From: Bacteroidota bacterium
GTDB lineage: Bacteria > Bacteroidota > Bacteroidia > NORP154
DNA: 64,000 bases
Direction: 5' to 3'
NCBI GenBank assembly: GCA_022572355.1
Contig: JACZWC010000005.1
Coordinates: 1-64,000 of the forward strand
In this document: piece after piece, positions 43,901 through 52,624 of the stretch
How the letters are laid out: each line of letters starts with the position of its first letter
How positions within the stretch are numbered: the stretch's first letter is position 1
Program-made: the position numbers and the translations under genes
Notes under the pieces: generated by a model
Told to the model about the DNA's origin: nothing
What the model saw: the letters and a program-made list of their open reading frames with translations, nothing else
The model's database searches: none

Positions 43901-45453
43901 ACGGGCATAAATGCAGCAGGCTCCGTTAAGGTAACAGAAACTGAATCTGTACAACCAAAACCGTCTGTAACGATCATTTGAAATGTGTCTGCATATAAAG
44001 TGTTTGCAGTTGCCGTGGTTTGAGTATTAGCGTCGTCCCAGGCGTATGTATACACAAATGTACCACCCGTTACGAGCACTGTTGCTGAACCGCTTGAATC
44101 ACCATTACATAAAAGATTATTAGAGCCCACCAGAGCGACCGAAAATATAGGCCGTGAAATCGTGGTTGAACTGATCACCACGGTTGCAGTAGAATTAACG
44201 GTGGTACCTGCACCAACAATAGTTGCGCTGGAAGAAACAGAGCTCGAAGTACCGTTTACGCTGGTAGCAGTGATTGTTTCATAACACGATCCGCTATTGC
44301 CCATGCTATCTGTTTTGACGAGGTAGAGTCTCGAGTCTCCTGAACTGAAGCTGTAAGAATAACCTCCAATCGCATACCCGTTGTCAGGTGTAGTGTTTAT
44401 AGAATAACCGGCATCACCCAATACGCCACCATATGCTCTTGTCCAAATAATACTGCCTGTTGATGTTAAGGACAATGCGTATACATCACCACCAATGGTG
44501 CCGAAACTGTAAGTATATCCTGCAACTATATAGCCACTGTCAGCAGTTTCAGTCACCGCCAGGCCAATATCATCTGTACCACCTCCATAGACCTTTGTCC
44601 ACAGGGTGTCACCCATTGCATCTGTGCGAATGAGGTAAACATCATATCCTCCAGCACCGAAACTATTGGACCAGCCAGAGATTACAAATCCGGAATCCAT
44701 TGTTTCTGTTACGGCCCACCCACCTTCAAAACCTGTACCGCCGTAAACTTTGGTCCACAGGGTGTCACCCATTGCATCTGTGCGAATTAAATAGGTGTCT
44801 CCGTTTCCAGCGCCAAATGCATAGGCTTCACCAGTAATAATGAAGCCACTGTCCATTGTCTCCCGAACAGAATTTGCATATTCATCCCCTGTGCTGCCAA
44901 AAGTTCTCGTCCAGAGTGTATCCCCCATGCTATTGAGCCTTAGAACATATGCATCATCACCTCCGGCGCCAAAACTATTTGTGTACCCACTGACAACGTA
45001 TCCACTGTCGCTAGTTTGATTCACGTACCAGCCATAATCATCACCAGTACCGCCGTATGTCTTGGTCCACATTGTATCGCCGACCCCGTCCGTTTTAATT
45101 AAATAAATATCTACACCACCGGCGCCGAAACTTCCCGTCTCACCGATCAATATGTAGCCTCCATCAGAGGTTTGTTGCATGTGGCGTCCGATATCAGAGC
45201 CAATATTTCCATACGTTTTGGCCCACATTGTGTCGCCATTCATATCCGTTTTTACAAGATAAAAGTCATTTGATCCGAATCCAAAACCATCCGTGCAGCC
45301 AAACATTATCTGACCGCTGTCTGGGGTAAGCTCTGAAAAGTATCCAAAATCATTACCTGTTCCGCCTAGCACATTCTGGAACACGTTTTGAGCCTGCGCA
45401 TTTGCAAAAGAGAGAAGCGCGAGAATAGAAATGTAAAGAATCTTGTTATTCAT
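40993..45453 (-). CDS. Giant T9SS surface protein: propeller, SprB repeats, propeller
   Basis: A 1486-residue secreted protein with striking symmetry. After a signal peptide (MNNKILYISILALLSFANAQ) come seven ~52-residue repeats (about 24-395) ending with patterns like YLIKTDAMGDTLWTK, probably a seven-bladed propeller. A low-complexity Ser/Thr linker leads to seven SprB-type repeats (about 440-975) with GGTSPFTYLWDD and VTDSNGC. Then seven more propeller repeats (about 985-1360), a second Ser/Thr linker, and a type A sorting domain from residue 1405 (GDLIIYPNPNNGMF). SprB repeats occur in adhesins for gliding. The ATG at 45453 starts the signal peptide; the ATG at 45477 lies upstream of it. 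Confidence 0.85.
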   Translation of the reverse strand: MNNKILYISILALLSFANAQAQNVFQNVLGGTGNDFGYFSELTPDSGQIMFGCTDGFGFGSNDFYLVKTDMNGDTMWAKTYGNIGSDIGRHMQQTSDGGYILIGETGSFGAGGVDIYLIKTDGVGDTMWTKTYGGTGDDYGWYVNQTSDSGYVVSGYTNSFGAGGDDAYVLRLNSMGDTLWTRTFGSTGDEYANSVRETMDSGFIITGEAYAFGAGNGDTYLIRTDAMGDTLWTKVYGGTGFEGGWAVTETMDSGFVISGWSNSFGAGGYDVYLIRTDAMGDTLWTKVYGGGTDDIGLAVTETADSGYIVAGYTYSFGTIGGDVYALSLTSTGSIIWTRAYGGVLGDAGYSINTTPDNGYAIGGYSYSFSSGDSRLYLVKTDSMGNSGSCYETITATSVNGTSSSVSSSATIVGAGTTVNSTATVVISSTTISRPIFSVALVGSNNLLCNGDSSGSATVLVTGGTFVYTYAWDDANTQTTATANTLYADTFQMIVTDGFGCTDSVSVTLTEPAAFMPVTTTSDILCNGDSDGVVSVTLSGGIGPLTYMWDDPANQTNASATGLNGGTYMVVVTDSTGCVDSASGTVAEPGPLTLSIANTIPVACNADSTASAAAVIIGGTSPFTYLWDDMMSQTDSIAVNLASGSYILALTDSNGCTASATTSIGFFVSTTGVSPICGGVCDGSATAITSGGTSPITYAWNDPLNQNSATASSLCGGSTFTVTVTESGGCMSVDSVDLTGNSVFNVSISIDDVICFNDSNGKATALVSGGIPPYTYLWPLSGSTSSFISSLGPGTYTLIVTDLAGCSKSSSGTVVEPAALSATPSVVATSCPASSDGSISLNVSGGVTPYLYTWNNPSSSTTKDVTDLFTGDYMVIIVDQNNCQFNDIITVSAPNSLALIGSFTSDTGSSSGSAWVVVGGGTSPYSYNWSGSGSTIDTIYGLSMGAYAVTVTDANGCTEKLTINVSDGEKPSFQMTYEGAMDDLGRSIDEVTGGGFIITGFTSSFGQGGTDVYLVRTDANGNHMWSKTYGGSADDKGNSVISTSDGGFIIAGYTMSFGSGGSDVYVIKTNSSGDTTWTMAYGGNEDDRGFSISELSGGGYIIAGGTNSFGSGETDVYVIEIDANGVIQWTSTYGGSGFDYGYSVQQTADNGYVIAGYTYSFGGGDANAYLIKTNNLGVQTWARVFGGNNDDELNSVQQTSDGGYIVTGYSKSFGSGMKDVFVVKTNSVGDKTWSKTFGGVNMDIGNSVAEASAGGYVVAGTSASFSGSNNEDVYLIKIDANGNEEWAKTYGGEWHDRGWDVIQTADQGYAIAGNAKSFATTAGPWVFYLIKTDDLGRSNCNQNIVTSTVLDTSDVYSTFAISAATGVGVGLSTATVATVNTTLTKSYCFKTTDIGDGEKIIRKEGDLIIYPNPNNGMFKVSIMIEHGDKDAILRVFDIKGIVVYSETDLGTGKLVKQIELNHIDNGMYFVQLISKEGSITKKIICQ

Positions 45454-45553
45454 CTTAACCTGAGTTATACAATGCATATAATATGGAAATTAAGCGATCA
45501 CAATAATACAATTATTTCTGCAGATAACAGATATAAGCTTCGGCATAAGTAGG

Positions 45554-46981
45554 TCAATTATCTCCAAAATTTTGCATCATTTCATTCGAAAATGCGAACA
45601 GTGCAGTTTCCGAAAAACGGCGGCCCATTAATTGGATACCAAATGGCATACCGTTGGTATGTTCTCCAATGGGTAATGAGATTGCCGGTAATCCCGTTAA
45701 AGGAGCCTGAACGGTGAAAATATCTTCCAGATACATAGCGATGGGATCTTTTGTGTTCTCTCCTAATTCGGGAGCAGTATTGGGTGTGGTGGGTAGCAGA
45801 ATAAAATCATGGGTATTTAGAATTTCATTTGTTTTATCCCGAAAGATTCGACGGACCTTTTGGGCTTTTGCGTAATAGGCATCGAAATAACCCGCACTGA
45901 GCACGTATGTTCCCAGCATGATTCGGCGTTTTACCTCTTTGCCAAATCCTTCAGATCTGGATTTGAAATAAACACTTTCCCAACTATCCGTTTGATCACT
46001 CCTGTAGCCGTAATGAATTCCATCATACCTAGCAAGATTGGAAGAAGCTTCAGCTGTTGTAAGCACATAATAAGCAGGAACAAGAAAATCAGTGTATGGA
46101 AAATCCACGGGTACGACTTCGTGTCCCTGTAATCTCAATTCTTTAATTATTACCTCCAACCTGGATTTGATCTCCGCGTCCAAACCTGGGTTTTCCAGGC
46201 AATCTTTGATATAGCCAATTTTCTTAACTCCAGTTAGCTGAAGTTCTTTTCTGTAATTCGGTACATCCTGCGAAGAGCAAGTGCTATCATATTCGTCACT
46301 GCCTGCAATAACCTCCATTATCAGAGCCATATCTTCAATATTATTTGTAATAGGGCCAATTTGATCAAAGGAAGAGGCATAGGCGATTGCTCCATATCTG
46401 GATACCCTGCCATAGGTTGGTTTTAAACCCACCACTCCGCAATGTGAGGCGGGTTGTCTTACGGATCCACCAGTATCGGTACCCAATGCAGCATGGCAAA
46501 GACCTGCTTTTACCGCCGCCGCTGCCCCTCCGGATGACCCTCCTGGCACTTTAGAGTTGTCAACAGGATTTAAAACTTCTCCATATGCAGAGTTTTCATT
46601 CGAACTGCCCATAGCAAATTCATCGCAGTTTAATCGTCCAATGATTATGGTGTCTTCAGCAATCAGGCGTTCCACCACGGTTGCACTGTAAAGGGATTCA
46701 AAACCCTCCAATATTTTGGAGGAGGCAGAAATTTTGTGGCCTTTATAACAAATATTGTCCTTTAGGCCCAATATCAAACCAGCTAGTTTTCCAGCATTTC
46801 CACCAATTATTTTTTTGTCAATCCTTGCGGCATTTTCCAGTGCTTCTTCCGAAAACACCTCTAAAAAAGTATTGAGGTGCTTATTTTCTTCAATTTTCTG
46901 TAAGTAGGACTTGGTCAGCTCAATGCATGAACTTTCACCTTTTTGAATTTTAGCTCGAATTTCGTGGATACTATTATTCAA
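45554..46981 (-). CDS. gatA: Glutamyl-tRNA(Gln)/aspartyl-tRNA(Asn) amidotransferase subunit A
   Basis: A 475-residue amidase-family enzyme. It has the amidase signature with the catalytic triad: lysine in GLILGLKDNICYKG, cis-serine in VPGGSSGGAAAAVKAGLC, and the nucleophile serine in GTDTGGSVRQPA; KPTYGRVSRYG and SSFDQIGPI are also conserved. GatA releases ammonia from glutamine, which GatB then uses to amidate mischarged Glu-tRNA(Gln) or Asp-tRNA(Asn). gatB and gatC are not in the window, normal for this group, where gat genes are scattered. It is the last gene of a long leftward run, 47 bases after tatA. Confidence 0.94.
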   Translation of the reverse strand: MNNSIHEIRAKIQKGESSCIELTKSYLQKIEENKHLNTFLEVFSEEALENAARIDKKIIGGNAGKLAGLILGLKDNICYKGHKISASSKILEGFESLYSATVVERLIAEDTIIIGRLNCDEFAMGSSNENSAYGEVLNPVDNSKVPGGSSGGAAAAVKAGLCHAALGTDTGGSVRQPASHCGVVGLKPTYGRVSRYGAIAYASSFDQIGPITNNIEDMALIMEVIAGSDEYDSTCSSQDVPNYRKELQLTGVKKIGYIKDCLENPGLDAEIKSRLEVIIKELRLQGHEVVPVDFPYTDFLVPAYYVLTTAEASSNLARYDGIHYGYRSDQTDSWESVYFKSRSEGFGKEVKRRIMLGTYVLSAGYFDAYYAKAQKVRRIFRDKTNEILNTHDFILLPTTPNTAPELGENTKDPIAMYLEDIFTVQAPLTGLPAISLPIGEHTNGMPFGIQLMGRRFSETALFAFSNEMMQNFGDN

Positions 46982-47028
46982 AATTGAACTTTTAAACCGG
47001 TGAATTGAAATAGAGGGCTTCGCTGGCT

Positions 47029-47205
47029 CTATTCAGGTTTAGAAGGAGTTTCGCTTTCAGTATCTGAGTCTTTGTTTTCTGTTGCATTTTTAAACTCCTT
47101 AATACCTTTTCCCACCCCTTTCATAAGCTCCGGAATCTTTTTTGCTCCAAAGAGTAAGACAACAATTAAAAGGATAATGAAGATTTCTGTAGGACCAAAG
47201 CTCAT
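47029..47205 (-). CDS. tatA: Twin-arginine translocase subunit TatA
   Basis: A 58-residue protein too short to stand out by length. It has the complete TatA plan: a short N-terminal segment (MSFGPTEI), one membrane helix ([12 protein letters not shown]), the hinge [15 protein letters not shown] and a charged amphipathic helix and acidic tail ([18 protein letters not shown]). TatA forms the pore through which folded proteins are exported by the Tat pathway. tatC is not in the window. It lies between envC-like (68 bases upstream) and gatA (47 bases downstream) on the same strand. Confidence 0.93.
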   Translation of the reverse strand: MSFGPTEIFIILLIVVLLFGAKKIPELMKGVGKGIKEFKNATENKDSDTESETPSKPE

Positions 47206-47273
47206 AGGCGTAAAATGAAATTATATATGAAAGAATTTATACTGTGAAATTAATAATATTTTTATAACTGAAT

Positions 47274-48530
47274 CTATTGGGACTTACCCCTTTTTGCTAT
47301 CCAAATTTCAGGATCCAATTTTATGGTGCCGTTTTTTGATATTTTCCAAATCTCCAGATGCGCCTCCGTTTTAAATTTTTTACTGTCCGTGAAAACTATT
47401 CCTATTTCTTGTTTGGTTATCAGATGATCTCCTTTTTTGACATATGTCTCCCTCAGATTTCCATACACGCTAAAATATTCTCCGTGTCTGAGGATAACTG
47501 CCTTTTTATTGGCGCCCGGTAGTATGATAACCCCGGTTACAACTCCATCGAAAACTGCACGCGCCACGGCTCCCTGGTTGGTGCTCACATCAATTCCATT
47601 GTTGTAAATCTTGATCCCCTCCAGCACTGCGTGATCGTGTTCCCCAAAATGTCCAGTAATAATACCTCGCTTTACTGGCCAGGGTAATTTACCCCTATTG
47701 CTTTTGAAACTCGCTGACAATTTGGCTTCCTCTGGCGTTAACGTAAAGCCGGATGTCTTCTTTGCCGCTTCTCTTGCACGACGTATTTCTTCTGCTATAA
47801 TATCTGCAATTGCTTTTTGTAGTTTAATAGCTTCCTTTTCTTGCTGCTTAAGATCGGATTTAAGTATCGATTCCTTTGTCTTCAGCCTCTCATATATGGT
47901 GTTTTTCTCGAGCCGCTCAGCAGCAAGCCTTCCGCGCTCCTCTTCTTTGCTTGTAAGAAGCTTCTTTTTTTGCTTTCTTCGTGTCTGGAGGCTTTCTATT
48001 TTGTCGTTAATCAGTTCTTTAGTTTGCAGAATCAAGGCAGCTTGTTTTTTTCTGTAATCGCCATAATCCTGGATGTATTTCAATCGTTTTTGCGCTTGAT
48101 TAAAATCCTTAGATGAGAATACGAAAACGATTTTATCATAAGAGCTTCGGTTTTTAAAGCCATAGTATATCATTCGAGCATACTCTCTCTTCACATCATC
48201 TAAGTCATCTTCCAAGGCGCGAATAATATCATCATTTTCATCAATCGAGTTATCGATCAATCTAATTTCTTTGTTAATGGTTCTGATGAGCCTCTGACGC
48301 AGTACAATTTTGTTTTTTAGTGTTGCTAATTGATTTATCGATGCATCCTTGTTCCTTTTTGTTTCGGTTAGCAGGCTGTTGGTGTAATTAATGTTTTTCT
48401 CAAGTTCCTTTTTCTTCTTTTGCAGATCATCTTTGGATTGGCCAAATGATACAGAACTATTTAGAAAGAGGCCAATTAGTAGGAATAAAGGGAGGAATTT
48501 ATGAATTATTTTACGCCCGAAATTACTCAT
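47274..48530 (-). CDS. EnvC-like murein hydrolase activator (degenerate M23)
   Basis: A 418-residue exported protein with a signal peptide (FLLIGLFLNSSVSFGQ), a long coiled-coil region (about residues 30-260, rich in K, E, R, L) and a C-terminal LytM/M23 domain (PWPVKRGIITGHFGEH, GIDVSTNQG, HGEYFSVYGNL, AHLEIWKI). The first zinc histidine that precedes GID in active enzymes is an asparagine here (NNGID), so metal binding is probably lost, as in EnvC. Such proteins activate cell-division amidases and do not cut peptidoglycan themselves. It overlaps the upstream DUF4292 gene by 8 bases. Confidence 0.87.
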   Translation of the reverse strand: MSNFGRKIIHKFLPLFLLIGLFLNSSVSFGQSKDDLQKKKKELEKNINYTNSLLTETKRNKDASINQLATLKNKIVLRQRLIRTINKEIRLIDNSIDENDDIIRALEDDLDDVKREYARMIYYGFKNRSSYDKIVFVFSSKDFNQAQKRLKYIQDYGDYRKKQAALILQTKELINDKIESLQTRRKQKKKLLTSKEEERGRLAAERLEKNTIYERLKTKESILKSDLKQQEKEAIKLQKAIADIIAEEIRRAREAAKKTSGFTLTPEEAKLSASFKSNRGKLPWPVKRGIITGHFGEHDHAVLEGIKIYNNGIDVSTNQGAVARAVFDGVVTGVIILPGANKKAVILRHGEYFSVYGNLRETYVKKGDHLITKQEIGIVFTDSKKFKTEAHLEIWKISKNGTIKLDPEIWIAKRGKSQ

Positions 48531-49386
48531 CGAATACTTTGTCGCTTGAATAGTAGGGGCGGTATTTTTCCGGTACAGAGTATGGCAGTTTGAGCGCTTG
48601 GTTTACAACAACTTTCGAGAATTGTGCAACTACGGTTACAGGCTCGGCTCCTTTGACTGTGAGCTCGAGTTTATGTCCAAATAATAGTTCTCCAATTTGT
48701 TTGAAGTCAGAATAGGAAGTAATTATCTTCTTGGTCGCTTTATTTCCATTTATTTCGGATTTCACAATCTTAAAGTTAGCAGGGTCCAGCCAAACTTTGT
48801 TGCCGCCTTCTGACTCCAGCTGTTTGCCGCTTGCTGTTATCTTTGGTTTTTTCTTTTTCGTTTTCTTTAAAAGAAAATTCCCCTTGTTTTCAGATGCTTT
48901 AAAAAACTCAAAAGTATCTCCCTCTTCTTTCTCTAAAATTTTTGCAGCATTTCCCAGCAATATCGATTGCAGGATGATTAAGTTCATTTCTACCGGTGCC
49001 AGATAAGAAAGATAGCTGATTGGGCCGGCATGATAGGCCTTCTCAAAACGATTGATAAACTTTACCGAGTCTTTTGTAATTAAAACCCTGGCCATTTCTA
49101 TCCCTAAAGCAGGAGAAACCGACATCCAAATCGCGCTATCTTTTCGAATTCTAAGTTTTAAGGTAACATCAATTTTTTTCCCTTCAATAACTGTTTTCGC
49201 TGAAAGTTTTGCACCAAACCATTCAAAATCGAACCTGTTTTGTTCCAGCTTTTCAAGGAGGGCTTCCGGACTCTTGATATTAACCGTAGACTTTTTTGCT
49301 ATATCCTTAGTCTTGCACCCAATATTTAATGACAGCAATATGCACAATGCCAGTGAGAGGCGGCGTAATGTTCTGATCTTATTCAT
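48523..49386 (-). CDS. DUF4292 family lipoprotein (LolB-like)
   Basis: A 287-residue protein with a lipoprotein signal ending LSLNIGC (lipid-bearing cysteine near residue 23). The mature part has the DUF4292 pattern: FEWFGAKLSAKTVIEGKKI, a SAIWMSVSPALGIEMAR segment and a C-terminal VVAQFSKVVVNQALKLPY strand. The family has a LolA/LolB-like beta-sandwich and may carry lipoproteins. The frame is open to 49548, but the start at 49386 begins the signal peptide and overlaps the TPR gene's stop by 8 bases, matching the operon's tight spacing. Confidence 0.83.
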   Translation of the reverse strand: MNKIRTLRRLSLALCILLSLNIGCKTKDIAKKSTVNIKSPEALLEKLEQNRFDFEWFGAKLSAKTVIEGKKIDVTLKLRIRKDSAIWMSVSPALGIEMARVLITKDSVKFINRFEKAYHAGPISYLSYLAPVEMNLIILQSILLGNAAKILEKEEGDTFEFFKASENKGNFLLKKTKKKKPKITASGKQLESEGGNKVWLDPANFKIVKSEINGNKATKKIITSYSDFKQIGELLFGHKLELTVKGAEPVTVVAQFSKVVVNQALKLPYSVPEKYRPYYSSDKVFDE

Positions 49387-51115
49387 ATAAAAAGCGATCA
49401 GTAATCTTTTTATCGAGTCTTTCTGATTTACCACCCTTTTCTTTTGCTTGCTTCCAGTATCCGACTGCATTATCGACTTCTCCAAGTTTGTACAATACAT
49501 CACCGTAGTGTTCCAGAATCGTGCTTCTTTTATTACCACCCCCTTCAAGCGCTTTTTCTAACCATTTCCGAGCTTCTTCATATTGCTTGGATTTATATAG
49601 GATCCAGGCATAAGTGTCTTGAAAAGAGGTGTTATCCGGATCCAATTTATTAGCGCTTTCCGACATATCCATAGCTCTGTCAAGATCCACGCCCCTTTCG
49701 GAGAGGTAATAGCTATAATTATTTAGCACATATTTGTTAACCGGATCAAATTCCAGGGCTTTGTCATATGCCTTATCAGACTTTGTCGTGTCCTTATTGG
49801 AATGGTATGAATCGCCCAGGCTGGAGTAAAAATTGGAGAGCAGAATTTTATTCTCTGTTGTTAGCTCGATTCCTTTCTGCAGTACATCAATGGCTTCAAC
49901 AAAAGTCTTTCTTTGAATGTTCGCAATTCCATTGTACAGATACAGGATAGATTGATTGGGAAATAACTCCAACGCCTTTGCACTTTCCTCCAATAGCGCA
50001 TCATAATCTTTAAGCTGGGAGTTGATTTGTAGCAGTTGTTGCCATATTACAAATCGATTTGCATCGAGTTCCAACGCCTCTCGATATTGGTCTCTGGATT
50101 CCTCAACCAAGTTTTCTCTATACAGGAAGTCGCCATACATTGAATGGGATTTGGCCTCTTTCGGATGAGCTTTTACCAAAAGTTTGCACAAAGTTAATGC
50201 CTGATCAGTGAGCTCCGGGAATGATCTGGTAATCGAATAATACGATAGGAGAATGCTGATCTTTTTATTAATATCAAGGCTTTCGTTAGTGAAAGCCAAC
50301 TTTAATTCATCATAGGATTTCTCTTTGTCTCCAATTGATCTATAGTAATTGGAAAGTGATAAATGAATGTGCGGATCATTGGGATCCACAGCCCTAAGTT
50401 TTTCATAAGTCTCCAAGGCTTTTTTCGGCATGTTGTTTGCCTGGTATAATTCTGCAAGCATTCCATAAAACCGTACTTCTTTTGGATTCTTTTCAATGAG
50501 TTTTTCCAACTCTAAAGCAGCCTTTTCAATTTTATTCAGCGTGATATAAATCATTTCCTTTTGAAGCGAAATCTCCTCTGCTACGCCAATAATTTCTTCA
50601 ATCTGATTGTACACTTCAATTGCCTCCGTAAATTGTTTAGCTGCCAACATTATGCTGCCCATTTCATAATAAAGATCGATGTTTTCAGGATGTAACTTTA
50701 TTATTTTCCGGTAGGTTTTAATTGATTTGTCATATTCTCTGCTTTGGGCATACGCATCTGCTAGCAGCAATTGATACCACATGTTTTCTCCATCTATTTC
50801 CGTAGCTTTTTTAGCGAAATATATTCCTTCCTTTAACTTTCCTGTTCGCACATAAATACCTCCTAGCTCATACATAGATGCACCGCTATGGGGGTTACGG
50901 CGGATACAGGACTCAAACAAACTGGCTGCTTTCTCGAAGTTTCCAAGGACCTTTTCCTTGTTTGCGTTGTAAAACAGTTTCTGAAATCTAATTAGTTCCT
51001 GCCCAGTCATTATCGGTGGGCCACCATTCGCTTTTGTCGACTCCTCCTTACGCAGTGCGCTGCATGAATGTAGAATCAATCCAAGAAGAATGATATGTAG
51101 GAATTTGAAGTGCAC
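49379..51115 (-). CDS. TPR-repeat lipoprotein
   Basis: A 578-residue lipoprotein (signal ending LILHSCSA; lipid-bearing cysteine C18) composed almost wholly of tetratricopeptide repeats from about residue 40 to 560; example units are ENIDLYYEMGSIMLAAKQFTEAIEVYNQIE and PNDPHIHLSLSNYYRSIGDKEKSYD, at ~34-residue spacing. TPR solenoids bind partner proteins; here the periplasm-facing or outer-membrane location suggests a scaffold in the envelope. Specific partners are unknown. It sits between the sugar nucleotidyltransferase (5 bases upstream) and DUF4292, with which it overlaps. Confidence 0.87.
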   Translation of the reverse strand: MHFKFLHIILLGLILHSCSALRKEESTKANGGPPIMTGQELIRFQKLFYNANKEKVLGNFEKAASLFESCIRRNPHSGASMYELGGIYVRTGKLKEGIYFAKKATEIDGENMWYQLLLADAYAQSREYDKSIKTYRKIIKLHPENIDLYYEMGSIMLAAKQFTEAIEVYNQIEEIIGVAEEISLQKEMIYITLNKIEKAALELEKLIEKNPKEVRFYGMLAELYQANNMPKKALETYEKLRAVDPNDPHIHLSLSNYYRSIGDKEKSYDELKLAFTNESLDINKKISILLSYYSITRSFPELTDQALTLCKLLVKAHPKEAKSHSMYGDFLYRENLVEESRDQYREALELDANRFVIWQQLLQINSQLKDYDALLEESAKALELFPNQSILYLYNGIANIQRKTFVEAIDVLQKGIELTTENKILLSNFYSSLGDSYHSNKDTTKSDKAYDKALEFDPVNKYVLNNYSYYLSERGVDLDRAMDMSESANKLDPDNTSFQDTYAWILYKSKQYEEARKWLEKALEGGGNKRSTILEHYGDVLYKLGEVDNAVGYWKQAKEKGGKSERLDKKITDRFLYE

Positions 51116-51120
51116 CGCTT

Positions 51121-52140
51121 TTACTGAGATAAAGTAGAATAATCGCCAATACTGACATCAACTTTGCCATTATCTCTACCGCCTCCTTTGTAGTCTACGT
51201 GACTCCCGATCATTGAATTGACAATGTTGACAGAATCAATAGTCGTATCTGTTTGAATGATGGTATTCTCAATTTTTGAGTTTCTAATTACACTGTTATC
51301 TCCAACAGATACATGAGGCCCAATTACGGAATTTGTAATCCGTACATTTTCGCCGATATAGCACGGTTCAATAACTGTACCACCTTCATTGATTAATGAA
51401 CTTGAAATCAGGCCGTTACCTCTATTAAGCTCTAAAACACGTTGATTGGTCATGACCGTTGCATCCTTGTTCCCACAGTCCAGCCATTCTGTAACCGGTG
51501 CTGCATATAATTCAGAACCTTTGGTTTTCATGTTTTCCAATGCTGTGGTTAGCTGAAATTCTCCCTTGTCTTTAATATTATTGTCAATCACATACTCCAG
51601 TTCTTCCTTGAGATATTCTCCGCTTTTAAAGTAGTATATGCCAATAATGGCCAGATCCGAAACGTAGGTCTCCGGCTTCTCCACAAAATCAGTAATAATA
51701 TTATTTTCATTGGTTTTTACCACTCCAAATGCGCTGGGATCATCTATTTGTTTTACCCATATTGTTCCATCCCGCGATTCATCTAATGTAAAGTCCGCCT
51801 TGAACAAAGTGTCTGCAAATGCGACAATGGTCTTATCCAGAAGAGAATCTTTCGCGCACAAAATGGCATGAGCCGTGCCAAGTGCTTCTTTCTGATAATA
51901 AATACTTGCTTTTGCTCCTATTTTTTCGGCGATTTCACACAGTTGTTTCTCTACCTTTATTCCAAAATCACCTACTATAAAAGCTAGCTCTTCTATTTTT
52001 TCCTCACAAATTTCATTAATGTCTTCAACCAATCTTTGAACTATCGGTTTGCCTGCAATGGGTAGCAATGGCTTAGGCATAGTCAATGTATGTGGCCTCA
52101 ACCTTTTTCCCATTCCCGCCATTGGTATTATTACTCTCAT
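51121..52140 (-). CDS. Sugar-phosphate nucleotidyltransferase with left-handed beta-helix tail
   Basis: A 339-residue enzyme. The N-terminal nucleotidyltransferase fold starts with the nucleotide-binding MAGMGKRLRPHTLTMPKP and has the conserved KEALGTAHAIL and WLDCGNKDA segments. The last ~95 residues form hexapeptide repeats (GGTVIEPCYIGENVRI, NSVIGPHVSVGDNSVI) of a left-handed helix. Such enzymes make NDP-sugars such as dTDP-glucose or UDP-GlcNAc. The sugar cannot be decided here. It lies in an envelope gene run downstream of a flippase, so a glycan precursor is likely. Confidence 0.83.
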   Translation of the reverse strand: MRVIIPMAGMGKRLRPHTLTMPKPLLPIAGKPIVQRLVEDINEICEEKIEELAFIVGDFGIKVEKQLCEIAEKIGAKASIYYQKEALGTAHAILCAKDSLLDKTIVAFADTLFKADFTLDESRDGTIWVKQIDDPSAFGVVKTNENNIITDFVEKPETYVSDLAIIGIYYFKSGEYLKEELEYVIDNNIKDKGEFQLTTALENMKTKGSELYAAPVTEWLDCGNKDATVMTNQRVLELNRGNGLISSSLINEGGTVIEPCYIGENVRITNSVIGPHVSVGDNSVIRNSKIENTIIQTDTTIDSVNIVNSMIGSHVDYKGGGRDNGKVDVSIGDYSTLSQ

Positions 52141-52173
52141 ATTGTTCTACTTTCTTGCTTAATTAAAATACAT

Positions 52174-52608
52174 CTATTTATTATCGCTACTACCAAATCC
52201 GCCAGCGCCCCGTTGGGTATTTTCCAAATTGACCTCCTCTTTCCAGGAAATGGTTTCGTGTGAAGCAAATACCAGTTGTGCAATCCGGTCACCGTCGCTT
52301 ATAACGAATGTATCACTAGAAAAGTTCACCAATATTACTTTGACCTCTCCTCTGTAGTCTGCATCAATCGTCCCGGGTGAATTGAGTACAGTAATCCCGC
52401 TTTTTATTGCCAGACCACTTCTTGGCCGAACTTGAGCTTCGTAACCCTTCGGAATTTCCAGGTACAAACCAGTTGGGATAAGAGACCTCTCCATCGGTTT
52501 CAAAGTAATATCTGTTTCAATATTTGCGCGAAGATCCATTCCAGCGGATTGATCCGTGGAATACGACGGAAGGTGGTGTTTTGATCTGCTAACAATCTTT
52601 ACATTCAC
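52174..52608 (-). CDS. dut: dUTP diphosphatase
   Basis: A 144-residue homotrimeric-type dUTPase that hydrolyses dUTP to dUMP and pyrophosphate, keeping uracil out of DNA. All five motifs are visible: [10 protein letters not shown] (motif 1), RPRSGLAIK (2), [17 protein letters not shown] (3), [10 protein letters not shown] (4) and the C-terminal [10 protein letters not shown] (5) that closes over the active site. It is 33 bases upstream of the nucleotidyltransferase gene and follows the flippase by 16 bases. Confidence 0.95.
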   Translation of the reverse strand: MNVKIVSRSKHHLPSYSTDQSAGMDLRANIETDITLKPMERSLIPTGLYLEIPKGYEAQVRPRSGLAIKSGITVLNSPGTIDADYRGEVKVILVNFSSDTFVISDGDRIAQLVFASHETISWKEEVNLENTQRGAGGFGSSDNK

Positions 52609-52624
52609 TTGATGTACGGGTACT

